Assembly: GCF_001427875.1 (NCBI RefSeq)
Contig: NZ_LMHK01000001.1
Span: 932,871 to 996,870 of the forward strand
DNA length: 64,000 nt
Direction: 5' to 3'
From: Devosia sp. Root685
Lineage (GTDB): Bacteria > Pseudomonadota > Alphaproteobacteria > Rhizobiales > Devosiaceae
In this document: positions 32,311-41,557 of the stretch, in pieces
Numbering within the stretch: the first letter of the stretch is position 1
Layout: each line of letters opens with the position of its first letter
Position numbers and translations under genes: made by a program
Notes under the pieces: model-generated
Told to the model about the DNA's origin: nothing
What the model saw: the letters and a program-made list of their open reading frames with translations, nothing else
Database searches by the model: none

Positions 32311-34407
32311 CTATTCTTCGGCCGCTGACGAGGCGTTTGCCGAGTTCTTCAGGTACCGCTCGAAGAAGGCAGCCAGTTTGCCATAGGCGAAGCGCGTGAG
32401 CGTGCGGCTTTGCTTGGCCCAGGCATGCCCCGTTCCAGGAAGAGTGACCAGCTCGAACGTCTTGCCTTGATCGATCATCTTCTCGACGAGCGCCATCGTG
32501 TCGGCATAGAGCACGACCTCGTCCTTGGTGCCATGGATGATGGTCAATGCATCCGCAAGGCCCGCGCTGTGGAAGAGCGCCGATTGCGCGCGGTAGCGCT
32601 CGATATAGTCCTCGCCTTCGGCGAGACCCATGATCCAGCCCTGCTCGGGATAGGCGTGCCAGACATTGGTCGCAGGCGCCCCAGCGAAGCCAGCGGCGTA
32701 AAAGCCCGGTTTCTTGAACAGGGACATCAGCGTCATCAGGCCGCCATAGCTCGAACCCCAGAGGCCGACGCGCTTGGGGTCGGCATAGCCGAGGCCGGTC
32801 AGTGTCGAGACACAATCGGCAATGTCTTCGATATCCTGGGTGCCATAGCTGTTCAGCATGGCCCGGTTCCAGTCGCGTCCACGGCCGAAGCTGCCACGGA
32901 TTTCGGGACTAACGACGACGAAACCGCGGGAGGCGAGGTATTGATCGATGCCCCAACTCGGATGCGCGGCGCGACCGCCCCACTGGTTGAGGAGGCCATC
33001 GGAATAGACCGAGCCGACCACCATTGGATGGGTACCGTTGGGCTCGAAACCATGCGGGAGCATGACGCGCGCCATGAGTTCGGCGCCATCGACATGGCTC
33101 TTGAATGGGACATAGCGCACTTCCGCCCAGCGCCTTTCAGCAAAGGCGGGCAGCGGCGAATGGGTCACTTGCGCTGGGTCGCTACCCTCCATGGGCTGCA
33201 CGAACAGTTCGGGCGGCGTCATGTCATCGCTGAAGAGATCGGCAAAGACGCTGAAATCAGGGGCAAAGCTTGGGACGTGAATACCGGCGAGTCCGGTCAG
33301 GCGCGAAACGGCGCCGCCAGTCAGCGCCACTGAATAGACGTGACGTTCGGCCGGATGCGCCTCGTTGGCGATGAAGTAGATTTTCCCCTTGGAAGCATCG
33401 AGGACAAATTCCGCGATCTCCCAGGGCCCGGAGGTGATCGGCTCAAGCGCGGCGCCTTGTTCGGGCAGACGATGCAGATGATTGAAGCCGTCGCGATCGG
33501 TCAGGACGATCAGGCCTTTGTCGCCGGGCGCGAATGCAACCTGCCAGTCGGGCCGAATTTTTGCCGGGTCATGCGCCGCATAGAAGACGCTGCGGGCGCC
33601 GTTGCGCGTGTCGAACATGAAGATGGTGTGGTTTTTGATCGACAGGTCGCTGCTGCTGATGAAAAGCGCATTGCCGTCCTGGGACAGGCCATAACCCCAA
33701 ATGGCATCTTCGGCGTCGGGCCGATCGAACCAGGTTACCGTGCCGCCTTCGGCCTTGACGATACCAACGCGCCGGCGCGTGAGGAGATCGCCGGGGAAGG
33801 AGCGCACAAACCGGTCTCTGCGCGCTTCGCCGCGGGAATCGCAGGCAATCTCGATCTTTCGGGTATTGGTGTCGTCTGCTTCGACGAAGACGAGATTTCC
33901 GTTGGCCGCCCATTGGAAGGATTCGACACCGACGAAGGTGGAACCGGCCACCAGGGTCTTTGGCTGAGCGGTTGTGTCGGCTTTGATGGCCATCAGCGCG
34001 TTGCCGGACAAAAATGCCAGGGTGGCACAATCCGCAGATGCAGCAATCGCGCTGACATTCGGTGTCCCGATCGCCAGCGGATGGACGGTGCCATTTTCCA
34101 GAGCCAGATAAAGCTGCCCCTGGAGGACGAAGGCCAGGCGACCTTCGCTCAACCAGGCCAATTCTGAAATCCCGGCAGGCTCACCGCTGGTGCGTCCGGC
34201 CCCGAGATGGGTCAGGCGCCGCTGGGTTTTCGTGTCGCTTTTCCAGATCCAAATGTCCCGAAAGGTATGACCGACGTCATTCCAAAGGAATGCGAGACTT
34301 TTGCCGTCGGCTGACCAGGACGCAGCGGTCGGCAGCGTGCCGATAATGCTGGGCTCGCTATAGAGCGTTTCGAAGGTCAAGGGTGCGGCAGAAGGCTCGA
34401 TGATCAT
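32311..34407 (-). CDS. S9 family prolyl oligopeptidase-like peptidase
   Basis: A 698-residue serine peptidase of the DPP-IV/acylaminoacyl-peptidase type. The N-terminal beta-propeller (about residues 1-420) contains repeats such as SWSADGKSLAFLWNDVGHTF. The C-terminal alpha/beta hydrolase has the nucleophile in GLWGSSYGGLMTLM (S553), the Asp region ALTIIHGTKDEVVLYADTMA and the His in TLPGTGHAWAKQ. No signal peptide, so it hydrolyses imported short peptides in the cytoplasm. It follows the amidohydrolase gene by 33 bp and is divergent from a peptide ABC transporter. Confidence 0.9.
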   Translation of the reverse strand: MIIEPSAAPLTFETLYSEPSIIGTLPTAASWSADGKSLAFLWNDVGHTFRDIWIWKSDTKTQRRLTHLGAGRTSGEPAGISELAWLSEGRLAFVLQGQLYLALENGTVHPLAIGTPNVSAIAASADCATLAFLSGNALMAIKADTTAQPKTLVAGSTFVGVESFQWAANGNLVFVEADDTNTRKIEIACDSRGEARRDRFVRSFPGDLLTRRRVGIVKAEGGTVTWFDRPDAEDAIWGYGLSQDGNALFISSSDLSIKNHTIFMFDTRNGARSVFYAAHDPAKIRPDWQVAFAPGDKGLIVLTDRDGFNHLHRLPEQGAALEPITSGPWEIAEFVLDASKGKIYFIANEAHPAERHVYSVALTGGAVSRLTGLAGIHVPSFAPDFSVFADLFSDDMTPPELFVQPMEGSDPAQVTHSPLPAFAERRWAEVRYVPFKSHVDGAELMARVMLPHGFEPNGTHPMVVGSVYSDGLLNQWGGRAAHPSWGIDQYLASRGFVVVSPEIRGSFGRGRDWNRAMLNSYGTQDIEDIADCVSTLTGLGYADPKRVGLWGSSYGGLMTLMSLFKKPGFYAAGFAGAPATNVWHAYPEQGWIMGLAEGEDYIERYRAQSALFHSAGLADALTIIHGTKDEVVLYADTMALVEKMIDQGKTFELVTLPGTGHAWAKQSRTLTRFAYGKLAAFFERYLKNSANASSAAEE

Positions 34408-34440
34408 GACTATTCTCGCGAAGCAGACGATACTAAAAGC

Positions 34441-35691
34441 TCAGGCCGACTTGGGGTTGAGGTCGGTCTTATAGATTTCGCCGTTCTTCATGATCAGGCG
34501 CAGGTTCTTTTCGGGCTCGGTGAGCACAGAAATATCCTTGAGCGGATTGCCGTCGACGATGAGGATATCGGCAATGGCGCCCGGCGCGATGACGCCGAGA
34601 TCACCAGAACGCTGCACGATTTCGGCATTGATCGAGGTTGCGGATTTCAGCACATCCACCGGACGCTGCACGCGGGCGCGGATGGTCAATTCCTGCAGCT
34701 GGGCGAATTCCATGTCGCCCATGAGATCCGTACCGAAGCCGAGTTTCACGCCGGCATCCTCACAAAGACCCAGCATGACGATGCCGGCATCGTTGACCAT
34801 GTTGAGCTTCTGCATGACATAGGGCGACAGACCCAGGCGCTCGCCGTGCTGGGCTGTGACCTCGTAGGCGACGAGCGTCGGCACGACGAACGCGTCTGCG
34901 GCGGCGACCATGGCGGCGGTCTCTGCATTGATCAGATTGGCATGCTCGATGGTGCGTACGCCGGCCCGGATCGAGTGGGCGATGGCGGCGCTTTCATAGG
35001 CGTGAGCGCAGACATATTTACCGCGCACGGATGCTTCCCGCACCACAGTGCGGATTTCTTCTTCGCTGTACTGGGGCACGTCGATGGCATCGGTGGGCGA
35101 CCCGACGCCACCCGATGCCAGCACCTTGATATGGTCTGCGCCCTTGCGCAATTCGTTGCGCACGACGCTGCGGAGGTTTTCGGTTCCCTCGACGATGCGG
35201 CAGGTGAAGTAGAAGGCGCTCGAATTGAGGTCGATATCGAGGCTTTCATCGGTCGTGCTGCGATGGTCGCCATGCCCGCCGATCTGGCTGAGCGCGGGAC
35301 CGCCGACGAATAGCCGCGGACCTGGAATATAGCCCTGGGCAATGGCGTTGCGAATGCCGACATCGCCGCCGGCCACGTCGCGCACGCTGGTGAAACCGCG
35401 ATCGAGCATCTTGCGGATACGGGGGACGGCGCGGGCCGTCATCTCGGTCAGCGGAATATTGCGATCGTGCTCGGCGACCAGGTTAATGGCAAACACATGC
35501 GCGTGGGCATCGATAAGGCCCGGCATCAAGGTGCGCCCGCCGACGTCATATTCGGTGACGCCCTTGCCGGAAATCGACTGGTCGGTGACCGCCTCGATGC
35601 GCCCATCCACGACGAGAACGTTCATGCCCGGAATGGCCTCGTCACTGCGCCCGTCAAAGAGCGTAGCGTTGGTAAAAGCAATGGCTGCCAT
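34441..35691 (-). CDS. Prolidase/imidazolonepropionase-like amidohydrolase
   Basis: A 416-residue amidohydrolase. ATG 35689-35691 was chosen (GGAGGAAATT box); a 13-codon extension is unsupported. Motifs: HxH in LIDAHAHVF, candidate carboxylated lysine in DHIKVLASGGVGS, then CAHAYESAAI and TIEHANLI histidines and the final metal Asp in GFGTDLMGD. Relatives include Xaa-Pro dipeptidases and N-acyl-amino-acid hydrolases. It forms an operon with the S9 peptidase, and the divergent Dpp transporter supports a peptidase or amidase role. No signal peptide, unlike the two exported amidohydrolases earlier. A TTTGATCAAA palindrome lies 93 bases upstream. Confidence 0.85.
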   Translation of the reverse strand: MAAIAFTNATLFDGRSDEAIPGMNVLVVDGRIEAVTDQSISGKGVTEYDVGGRTLMPGLIDAHAHVFAINLVAEHDRNIPLTEMTARAVPRIRKMLDRGFTSVRDVAGGDVGIRNAIAQGYIPGPRLFVGGPALSQIGGHGDHRSTTDESLDIDLNSSAFYFTCRIVEGTENLRSVVRNELRKGADHIKVLASGGVGSPTDAIDVPQYSEEEIRTVVREASVRGKYVCAHAYESAAIAHSIRAGVRTIEHANLINAETAAMVAAADAFVVPTLVAYEVTAQHGERLGLSPYVMQKLNMVNDAGIVMLGLCEDAGVKLGFGTDLMGDMEFAQLQELTIRARVQRPVDVLKSATSINAEIVQRSGDLGVIAPGAIADILIVDGNPLKDISVLTEPEKNLRLIMKNGEIYKTDLNPKSA

Positions 35692-35783
35692 GTAATTTCC
35701 TCCGGCCGAGCACGTGCATACCGGCTGCAAACAGCCAGTTTTCGGGCGCTAATGTGTCGGCATCGTCACTAGCTGTAAAGTCG

Positions 35784-35793
35784 TTTGATCAAA
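35784..35793. promoter_or_regulatory. TTTGATCAAA palindrome, copy 2
   Basis: Perfect decamer, 93 bases upstream of the amidohydrolase start on the minus strand. Its partner lies the same distance (93 bases) upstream of the divergent receptor gene. Confidence 0.45.
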
Positions 35794-35859
35794 AAATCAC
35801 AAACTGGCAATTCCGCGCTTCCGATGGGGCGTCTCCAACGTTTTACACAGTTGGGATCG

Positions 35860-35906
35860 TTGACAGCGCCCCAAGCCGCCTTCTAGTATCCGCACGTTTG
35901 ATCAAA
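35860..35906 (+). promoter_or_regulatory. Predicted dppA promoter with TTTGATCAAA, copy 3
   Basis: TTGACA (35860-35865), an 18-base spacer and TAGTAT (35884-35889), followed by TTTGATCAAA at 35897-35906. The palindrome thus covers the expected transcription start of the peptide transporter operon, a classic repressor position. Confidence 0.5.
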
Positions 35907-35998
35907 TGCTCAGATCGTGATTTTCGGGCTTTAGGGGAAGCATTGCCGGGAAATCCTTGAGGGTGAAGGGAACTGCCGGATTGGCAGAAAGGGAAAAA

Positions 35999-37738
35999 AT
36001 GACACATCGGACATCTGCCAGGATGGCCTTGGCCGGGCTGACGCTCGCCTTGATGAGTTCTGCAGGCGCTTTCGCGCAAGACGCGCAGACGGGCGGTACA
36101 TTGCGTGTTCTTGGTACAGCCGAGGTCGATCGCTTCGACACGGTGCCGCCAGCGACGGCCGACACCGGCAGCTTCTTTCGCGCCACGACGCGACAGCTGA
36201 TCAATTTTGCGGCGTCCACCGATCCGGACGAGCAGATCGCGCCACAGGCGGACCTTGCCGACAGCGTGCCCGTGCCGACCGACGAAGGCCTCACCTATAC
36301 GTTCAAGCTGCGCCAGGGCGCCAATTGGGATGCTCCCGATGGCGCGCGCCAGATCGTTGCGGGCGATGTTGAGCGCGGCTTCATGCGCCTCTGCAACCCC
36401 TTCATCCCGGCACCCGCCGTCTCTTATTTTGAAGACCTGATCGTCGGCTTTGCCGATTTCTGCGCCGGCTTTGCCGGTGTGGAGCCCACGGCGGAAGCCA
36501 TGAAGGCCTATATCGAGGCGGGCGCTGTTGCCGGCATCGAGACGCCCTCGGACGATACGGTCATTTTCCGCCTCAAATATGCGGCCAACGATTTCATTTA
36601 TCTGCTGACCCTGCCGGTCACGACCCCTGCGCCGGTGGAAGTGCTCGATTACCTGCCCGACAGCCCGGAATATCGTGAAAACTATATTTCCAACGGTCCC
36701 TATACGATCGAAGCCTATGTGCCGGACACGCAGGTCACCCTGACGCGCAACCCGGCATGGCAGGCCGAGAGCGATCCGCTACGCAAGGCCTATGTCGACA
36801 AGATCGAAGTGATCGCCGGCGTGCAGCCCGATGCCGCGATGCAGCAACTGCAGTCCGGCGACGGCGACATGCTTTACGACATCAACGTTCCGCCCGTTAC
36901 CGTGCAGATGCTGACCATGCAGGGCGACGACAAGATCTCGACCCTGGCCGAGGGTTCCTCGCGCATGATCTGGATCAATACCGTGTCGGAGAACAATGAC
37001 GGCGCATTGCGCAATCCGCTGGTGCGTCAGGCGCTGAATTATGCCGTCAACAAGGCTGCCATCGTGCAGCAATTGGGTGGCCCCGAATTCGCGACCCCGC
37101 TCAACGGCATCTTCCCGCTCGGCATTCTGGGTCACCACGACTTCGCGCCCTATCCGACCCCCGACAATCAGGGTGACGTCGCAAAGGCGCGCGAACTTCT
37201 GGCAGAAGCTGGATATCCCGATGGCCTGTCGCTGAAGATGCCATTCCGCAATGCCGGCAATGGCGCTGCCGAAGCTCAGGTTCTGCAGGCTAGCCTCGAA
37301 GAAGCCGGCTTCAAGATCGAACTGGTGCCCACGCCGCCATCCGACTTCTATCCGCGCCTGATCACCAATTTCGACAATGCGCTGAACGGCGTCTGGGACC
37401 TTGTTCCCTCCGGCTGGTCGCCGGATTGGCCGGGTGGTGCGGCGCGCTCCATCTTCCAGCCGCAATATAGCTATGACGGCACCCACGGGACGTTCAACTT
37501 CTCGGACTACAACAATGATGCGGCCAACGAAGTGGCGGCCAAGGCATTGGCGACGTCCGACCTCGCAGAAGCTGCCAAGCTCTGGAACGAGGTCGACGAA
37601 ATCGTCATGGCCGATCCTCCGACCGTGCCGCTGATTTCCCAGACCACCGTTCTCTATCACGGTGCGGGCGTGCAGAACTTCCTGCCCTATGCGGCAGGCG
37701 GCAATGGCGACTGGACCAATGTCTGGCTGAGCCGCTGA
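35999..37738 (+). CDS. Peptide-type ABC transporter substrate-binding protein
   Basis: A 579-residue periplasmic receptor of the SBP_bac_5 (DppA/OppA) family. ATG 35999 follows AGAAAGGGA. The signal peptide runs to MSSAGAFAQD. The mature start GGTLRVLGTAEVDRFDTVPP, LTYTFKLRQGANWDAPDG and YISNGPYTIEAYVPDTQVTL are typical. The segment NNDGALRNPLVRQALNYAVN is a hallmark of the family. It is the first gene of a seven-gene plus-strand run. The ligand is probably a peptide or amino-acid conjugate given the peptidases encoded divergently. Confidence 0.9.
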   Translation: MTHRTSARMALAGLTLALMSSAGAFAQDAQTGGTLRVLGTAEVDRFDTVPPATADTGSFFRATTRQLINFAASTDPDEQIAPQADLADSVPVPTDEGLTYTFKLRQGANWDAPDGARQIVAGDVERGFMRLCNPFIPAPAVSYFEDLIVGFADFCAGFAGVEPTAEAMKAYIEAGAVAGIETPSDDTVIFRLKYAANDFIYLLTLPVTTPAPVEVLDYLPDSPEYRENYISNGPYTIEAYVPDTQVTLTRNPAWQAESDPLRKAYVDKIEVIAGVQPDAAMQQLQSGDGDMLYDINVPPVTVQMLTMQGDDKISTLAEGSSRMIWINTVSENNDGALRNPLVRQALNYAVNKAAIVQQLGGPEFATPLNGIFPLGILGHHDFAPYPTPDNQGDVAKARELLAEAGYPDGLSLKMPFRNAGNGAAEAQVLQASLEEAGFKIELVPTPPSDFYPRLITNFDNALNGVWDLVPSGWSPDWPGGAARSIFQPQYSYDGTHGTFNFSDYNNDAANEVAAKALATSDLAEAAKLWNEVDEIVMADPPTVPLISQTTVLYHGAGVQNFLPYAAGGNGDWTNVWLSR

Positions 37739-37759
37739 TAGCGACCATCCAAGTCACAT

Positions 37760-37788
37760 GGGGGCCGGCATCCAAATTGCCGGCCTCC
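37760..37788 (+). terminator. Intercistronic hairpin after the peptide receptor gene
   Basis: GGGGGCCGGC / GCCGGCCTCC: a 10-bp stem with one G-U pair and a 9-base loop, 21 bases after the receptor stop and before the ATPase gene. No T tract, so attenuation or RNA stabilisation is more likely than full termination. Confidence 0.55.
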
Positions 37789-37819
37789 TGAATTCTGCTC
37801 CTTGGCAACCCATCCGCTT

Positions 37820-39667
37820 ATGACCGTTCTCTCCGTTCGCAACCTGAACATCGACATCCCCACCGGGGACGGACACGTCCATGCCGCCCGCGACGTTTCG
37901 TTCGATGTGGAAGCTGAAGAGCTCTTCGGCATTGCCGGCGAATCCGGATCGGGCAAGAGCGTCCTGTCCCAGGCCATCATGGGGCTGCTGCCCGGCGCCG
38001 TCATCTCGGGCGAGATCCTGTTCGAAGGCCGCAACCTGCTGACGCTTTCCCCGCGGGAAATGCAGCGTTTGCGTGGCAATCGCATCGCCATGATTTCGCA
38101 GGACCCGCTCTCGAGCCTCCATCCGTTCTATACGATCGGCGCGCAGATCACCGAGGCCATCCATACGCATCGCAAGGTCGGCAAAGCCGAAGCCTTGGCC
38201 GAAGCAATCGAAATCCTCGGGCGTGTCGGCATTCACGAGCCGGAAAAGCGCGTCCACGATTACCCCCATCAGTTCTCGGGCGGCATGCGCCAACGCGTCA
38301 TGATCGCCATGGCCATCGTGCTGCGCCCGGCCCTCCTCATCGCCGACGAACCCACCACAGCGCTCGATGTGACCGTGCAGGCGCAGATCATCAACCTGCT
38401 CAATCAGATGCGCCGCGAGTTGGGCACGGCGATCATCATGGTCACGCACGATCTCGAACTGCTGTCTTCCATCGCCGACCATGCCATGGTCATGTATGCC
38501 GGCAACCGCATGGAACTGGGACCGGGCGAGGCCGTGCTCACCGCCCCCGCCCATCCCTACACCCTGGGACTGCTGCGCTCTTCGCCCAGCCACGAATCCC
38601 GCGGCGCCCTGCCCTCCATTCCCGGCCAGCCGCCCAGCCTTCTCATTGAACAAAAGGCCTGCGCCTTTGCCCCGCGCTGTCCGGCCGCCATGGATATATG
38701 CCGCAGCGAGCGGCCGCCCCTGCGCGACTTCGCCGATGGCACGCGCTCGCTCTGCTGGCTGGAGAACAAGGCGGCGCATACTGCTACCGCTCTTCCCGCC
38801 GCTCCAGGCGAACCCGAGGCACCCACGAAGAGCAGCGACATCGTCGTCAGCGTTTCCGACGTTCGGCTGACCTATGGTGGCCGGTCCCTCTTTGGCAAAA
38901 ACCCCGGCCTCGAAGTGCTGAAAGGCGTCAGCCTTGAACTGACGCGCGGCACCACGCTGGGCATTGTCGGTGAAAGCGGCTGCGGCAAGTCGACCCTTGC
39001 CCGCATCATCGCGGGTCTCCTGCCGCCCACATCCGGCGATGTGTCCATCGAAGGCAGAAGCGTCATCGATCTCGATCGGGCCAGCTGGGTCGACATGCGC
39101 AAGCGCGTGCAGATGGTGTTCCAGGACCCCTTCGGCTCGCTCAATCCGCGCCGGCGCGTCGGATCGATCATCGGCGATCCTTTCCGCATCCAGAATGTCG
39201 CCCATGGTGCCGAGCGGAAGACTAGGGTTCGCGACCTCATGGAAATCGTCGGGCTCAATCCCGAGCACTATAATCGCTTTCCTTCGGAGTTTTCCGGCGG
39301 CCAGCGGCAGCGCATCGGCATTGCCCGCGCCTTGGCCCTAAACCCCTCGATCATCATCTTCGATGAGCCGGTTTCCGCTCTCGATGTGTCGATCCAGGCG
39401 CAAATCCTCAACCTGATCGGCCGGCTGCAACGCGAACTTGGGCTGTCTTATCTCTTCATTTCCCACGACCTGGCGGTCGTCAGGCATGTCAGCTCCGAGA
39501 TCATCGTGATGAAGGCTGGAGAAGTGGTCGAGCGTGGCGACACCGAGACGCTCTATCACCAGCCACAACACCCCTATACCCGCGAATTGCTGGCGGCAGC
39601 CGACCCCAACTATCGCAAGAGCGGCGGCGAGTTTGCAGCGCCCCTCTCTCAGGGAGTGACGCCATGA
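37820..39667 (+). CDS. Fused dipeptide ABC transporter ATPase (DppD-DppF)
   Basis: A 615-residue protein with two ATPase domains in one chain. First domain: Walker [13 protein letters not shown], signature [14 protein letters not shown], Walker [13 protein letters not shown]. Then the Opp/Dpp-type C-terminal linker with cysteines ([20 protein letters not shown]). Second domain: Walker [13 protein letters not shown], signature [14 protein letters not shown], Walker [13 protein letters not shown]. Many bacteria encode these as two proteins. ATG 37820 was preferred over a TTG six codons upstream; neither has a strong ribosome-binding site. Its end overlaps the next gene by ATGA. Confidence 0.92.
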   Translation: MTVLSVRNLNIDIPTGDGHVHAARDVSFDVEAEELFGIAGESGSGKSVLSQAIMGLLPGAVISGEILFEGRNLLTLSPREMQRLRGNRIAMISQDPLSSLHPFYTIGAQITEAIHTHRKVGKAEALAEAIEILGRVGIHEPEKRVHDYPHQFSGGMRQRVMIAMAIVLRPALLIADEPTTALDVTVQAQIINLLNQMRRELGTAIIMVTHDLELLSSIADHAMVMYAGNRMELGPGEAVLTAPAHPYTLGLLRSSPSHESRGALPSIPGQPPSLLIEQKACAFAPRCPAAMDICRSERPPLRDFADGTRSLCWLENKAAHTATALPAAPGEPEAPTKSSDIVVSVSDVRLTYGGRSLFGKNPGLEVLKGVSLELTRGTTLGIVGESGCGKSTLARIIAGLLPPTSGDVSIEGRSVIDLDRASWVDMRKRVQMVFQDPFGSLNPRRRVGSIIGDPFRIQNVAHGAERKTRVRDLMEIVGLNPEHYNRFPSEFSGGQRQRIGIARALALNPSIIIFDEPVSALDVSIQAQILNLIGRLQRELGLSYLFISHDLAVVRHVSSEIIVMKAGEVVERGDTETLYHQPQHPYTRELLAAADPNYRKSGGEFAAPLSQGVTP

Positions 39668-40602
39668 ACCCCGAAATCAAGCAGCGTGGCTCATTGGAAC
39701 TGACCCTGCGCCGGCTCCTCTCGGACCGCGCCGGACTGGTATCGATGGTATTCATCATCGCCCTCGTCGTGGCGGCTGTCGGTGCCGATGGAATTGCGGC
39801 GCTGACCGGTCACTCGGCGACTGCCCAGTTCCTCGCCACCGGCCTTACGCCCACGGGCCTGCCAGTACCGCCCAGCGGAGAATTTCTGTTCGGCACCGAT
39901 CAGTTGGGGCGTGACGTGCTCGTGCGCCTCGCCCATGGCGCCCGGATATCACTCGCCATCGGCGTCGTCGCCTCGCTGCTGGCTGCCATCATCGGCGTAA
40001 CCGTCGGGCTCGTGGCGGGTTATTTCGGCGGCTGGATCGATGTCGTGCTGGGGCGTCTCATGGATCTCGTCATGAGTATCCCCGTGCTGCTCTGCATGCT
40101 CTCGCTCGTGGCCGTGTTCGGGCCAAGTATGACCCTCAGCCTCATCGTCATCGTGTTCTTTTCCTGGACGACGATGGGCCGTGTCATCCGCGGACAGGTG
40201 CTGTCCCTCAGGGAACGCGAATTCGTGCTGGCATCCCGCTCGATGGGCGCAGGGCACCTCTCGATCATGTTCACCGACATCCTGCCCAATCTCGGCGCGC
40301 CGATCATCATCTACACAACCATGATGGTCCCCACCTCGATCATTTTCGAGGCCACCCTTTCCTTCCTCGGTCTCGGCATCGTCCCGCCGGCACCGAGTTG
40401 GGGTGGCATGCTGGCGGAGGCCGCCAACAACTCCATCTACATGTTCGCCTGGTGGCTGGTGCTCTTCCCGGGTCTAGCGCTGCTTTTCACTACGCTGTCC
40501 TTCAACATCCTGGGCGATGCCCTGCGCGACGCGCTCGACCCGGCCAGCATGCGAAACAAGGTGCAGAAGAAAAAGAAGCAATCCGCGGGAGCTGCGTCAT
40601 GA
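39664..40602 (+). CDS. Peptide ABC transporter permease (DppC-type)
   Basis: A 312-residue permease. FLFGTDQLGRDVLVRLAHGA is the DppC periplasmic signature, and the EAA-like loop is EFVLASRSMGAGHLSIMFTD. SFLGLGIVPPAPSWGGMLAE is typical of the C-terminus. Start and stop overlap both neighbours by 4 bp, so the transport genes are translationally coupled. Confidence 0.92.
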   Translation: MNPEIKQRGSLELTLRRLLSDRAGLVSMVFIIALVVAAVGADGIAALTGHSATAQFLATGLTPTGLPVPPSGEFLFGTDQLGRDVLVRLAHGARISLAIGVVASLLAAIIGVTVGLVAGYFGGWIDVVLGRLMDLVMSIPVLLCMLSLVAVFGPSMTLSLIVIVFFSWTTMGRVIRGQVLSLREREFVLASRSMGAGHLSIMFTDILPNLGAPIIIYTTMMVPTSIIFEATLSFLGLGIVPPAPSWGGMLAEAANNSIYMFAWWLVLFPGLALLFTTLSFNILGDALRDALDPASMRNKVQKKKKQSAGAAS

Positions 40603-41555
40603 TCTCCTTCATCGCCAGCCGGATCGGTTTTGCTGCGCTTGTGCTGATCATGCTCAGCGGCTTTGTGTTCACCCTCTTCTTCGTCGCGCCGGGCGATCCC
40701 GCGCGCATCGTTGCCGGCGAGCGCGCTACCGAGGCGCAGGTCGCCATGGTGCGCGAAAATCTAGGTCTCGACCGCCCGATCATCGAGCAATATGTCAGCT
40801 TCGTCGGCCGCAGCCTCAGCGGCGATCTCGGCTATTCCTACCGCAATCAGCAGCCCGTTCTCGAGCTGATCAAGAACCGCATGCCGGCGACCATTTCGCT
40901 GTGCGTCGGGGCCGTCATTCTCTGGCTCTTGATGGGTATTCCCATCGGCATCATGTCGGCGCGCCGGCCGGGAAGCCTTGCCGACCGCATAGGCCAGGGG
41001 TTTGTCCTGATCGGCGTCAGCTTCCCATCTTTCGTGCTGGGCATGGCGGCGCTGTACTTCCTCTATTTCGTGCCACGCCAGGCCGGTTTCACCCTGTTCC
41101 CGCCAGGTGGCTATCGGCCGTTCCTCGACAATCCCGGCCTTTGGGCCTGGCACCTGATGCTGCCCTGGTTCACGCTGGCGCTAACCTCGGCCGCCATCTA
41201 TGCGCGATTGACGCGCGGACAGCTGCTCGAAGTGCTGGGCGAAGACTATATCCGCACGGCCCGGGCTAAAGGCCTGTCCGAGCGCAAGGTCGTCTACAAG
41301 CATGGCGTGCGCTCGATCTTCTCGCCCCTCACGACTCAGCTCGGCGCCGACATCGCGGCGCTTCTCGGAGGCGCTCTGGTCACCGAGCAGGTCTTCGGCC
41401 TTCAGGGCATCGGCTCGCTAGCCGTCCAGTCGGTGCAGACCCAGGATCGACCCGTGATCATTGGCGTCGTCATGCTGGCCGGCTTCTTCATCGTCATCGC
41501 CAACCTGATCGTGGATTTTCTCTACATCCTGCTCGATCCGCGCATTCGGACCTGA
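40599..41555 (+). CDS. Peptide ABC transporter permease (DppB-type)
   Basis: A 318-residue permease with DppB features: N-terminal helix SRIGFAALVLIMLSGFVFTL, then FFVAPGDPARIVAG and LGLDRPIIEQYVSFVGRSL. The EAA-like loop is YIRTARAKGLSERKVVYKHG, and it ends LIVDFLYILLDPRIR. The ATG overlaps the stop of the DppC gene. DppC before DppB is the reverse of the usual order. A longer in-frame extension upstream lies inside the DppC gene and is not used. Confidence 0.92.
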   Translation: MISFIASRIGFAALVLIMLSGFVFTLFFVAPGDPARIVAGERATEAQVAMVRENLGLDRPIIEQYVSFVGRSLSGDLGYSYRNQQPVLELIKNRMPATISLCVGAVILWLLMGIPIGIMSARRPGSLADRIGQGFVLIGVSFPSFVLGMAALYFLYFVPRQAGFTLFPPGGYRPFLDNPGLWAWHLMLPWFTLALTSAAIYARLTRGQLLEVLGEDYIRTARAKGLSERKVVYKHGVRSIFSPLTTQLGADIAALLGGALVTEQVFGLQGIGSLAVQSVQTQDRPVIIGVVMLAGFFIVIANLIVDFLYILLDPRIRT

Positions 41556-41557
41556 CC

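Noticed and set aside
37754..39268. 504-codon minus-strand open frame
   Set aside because: Antisense to the fused Dpp ATPase; composition is a mirror of that gene and there is no start context.
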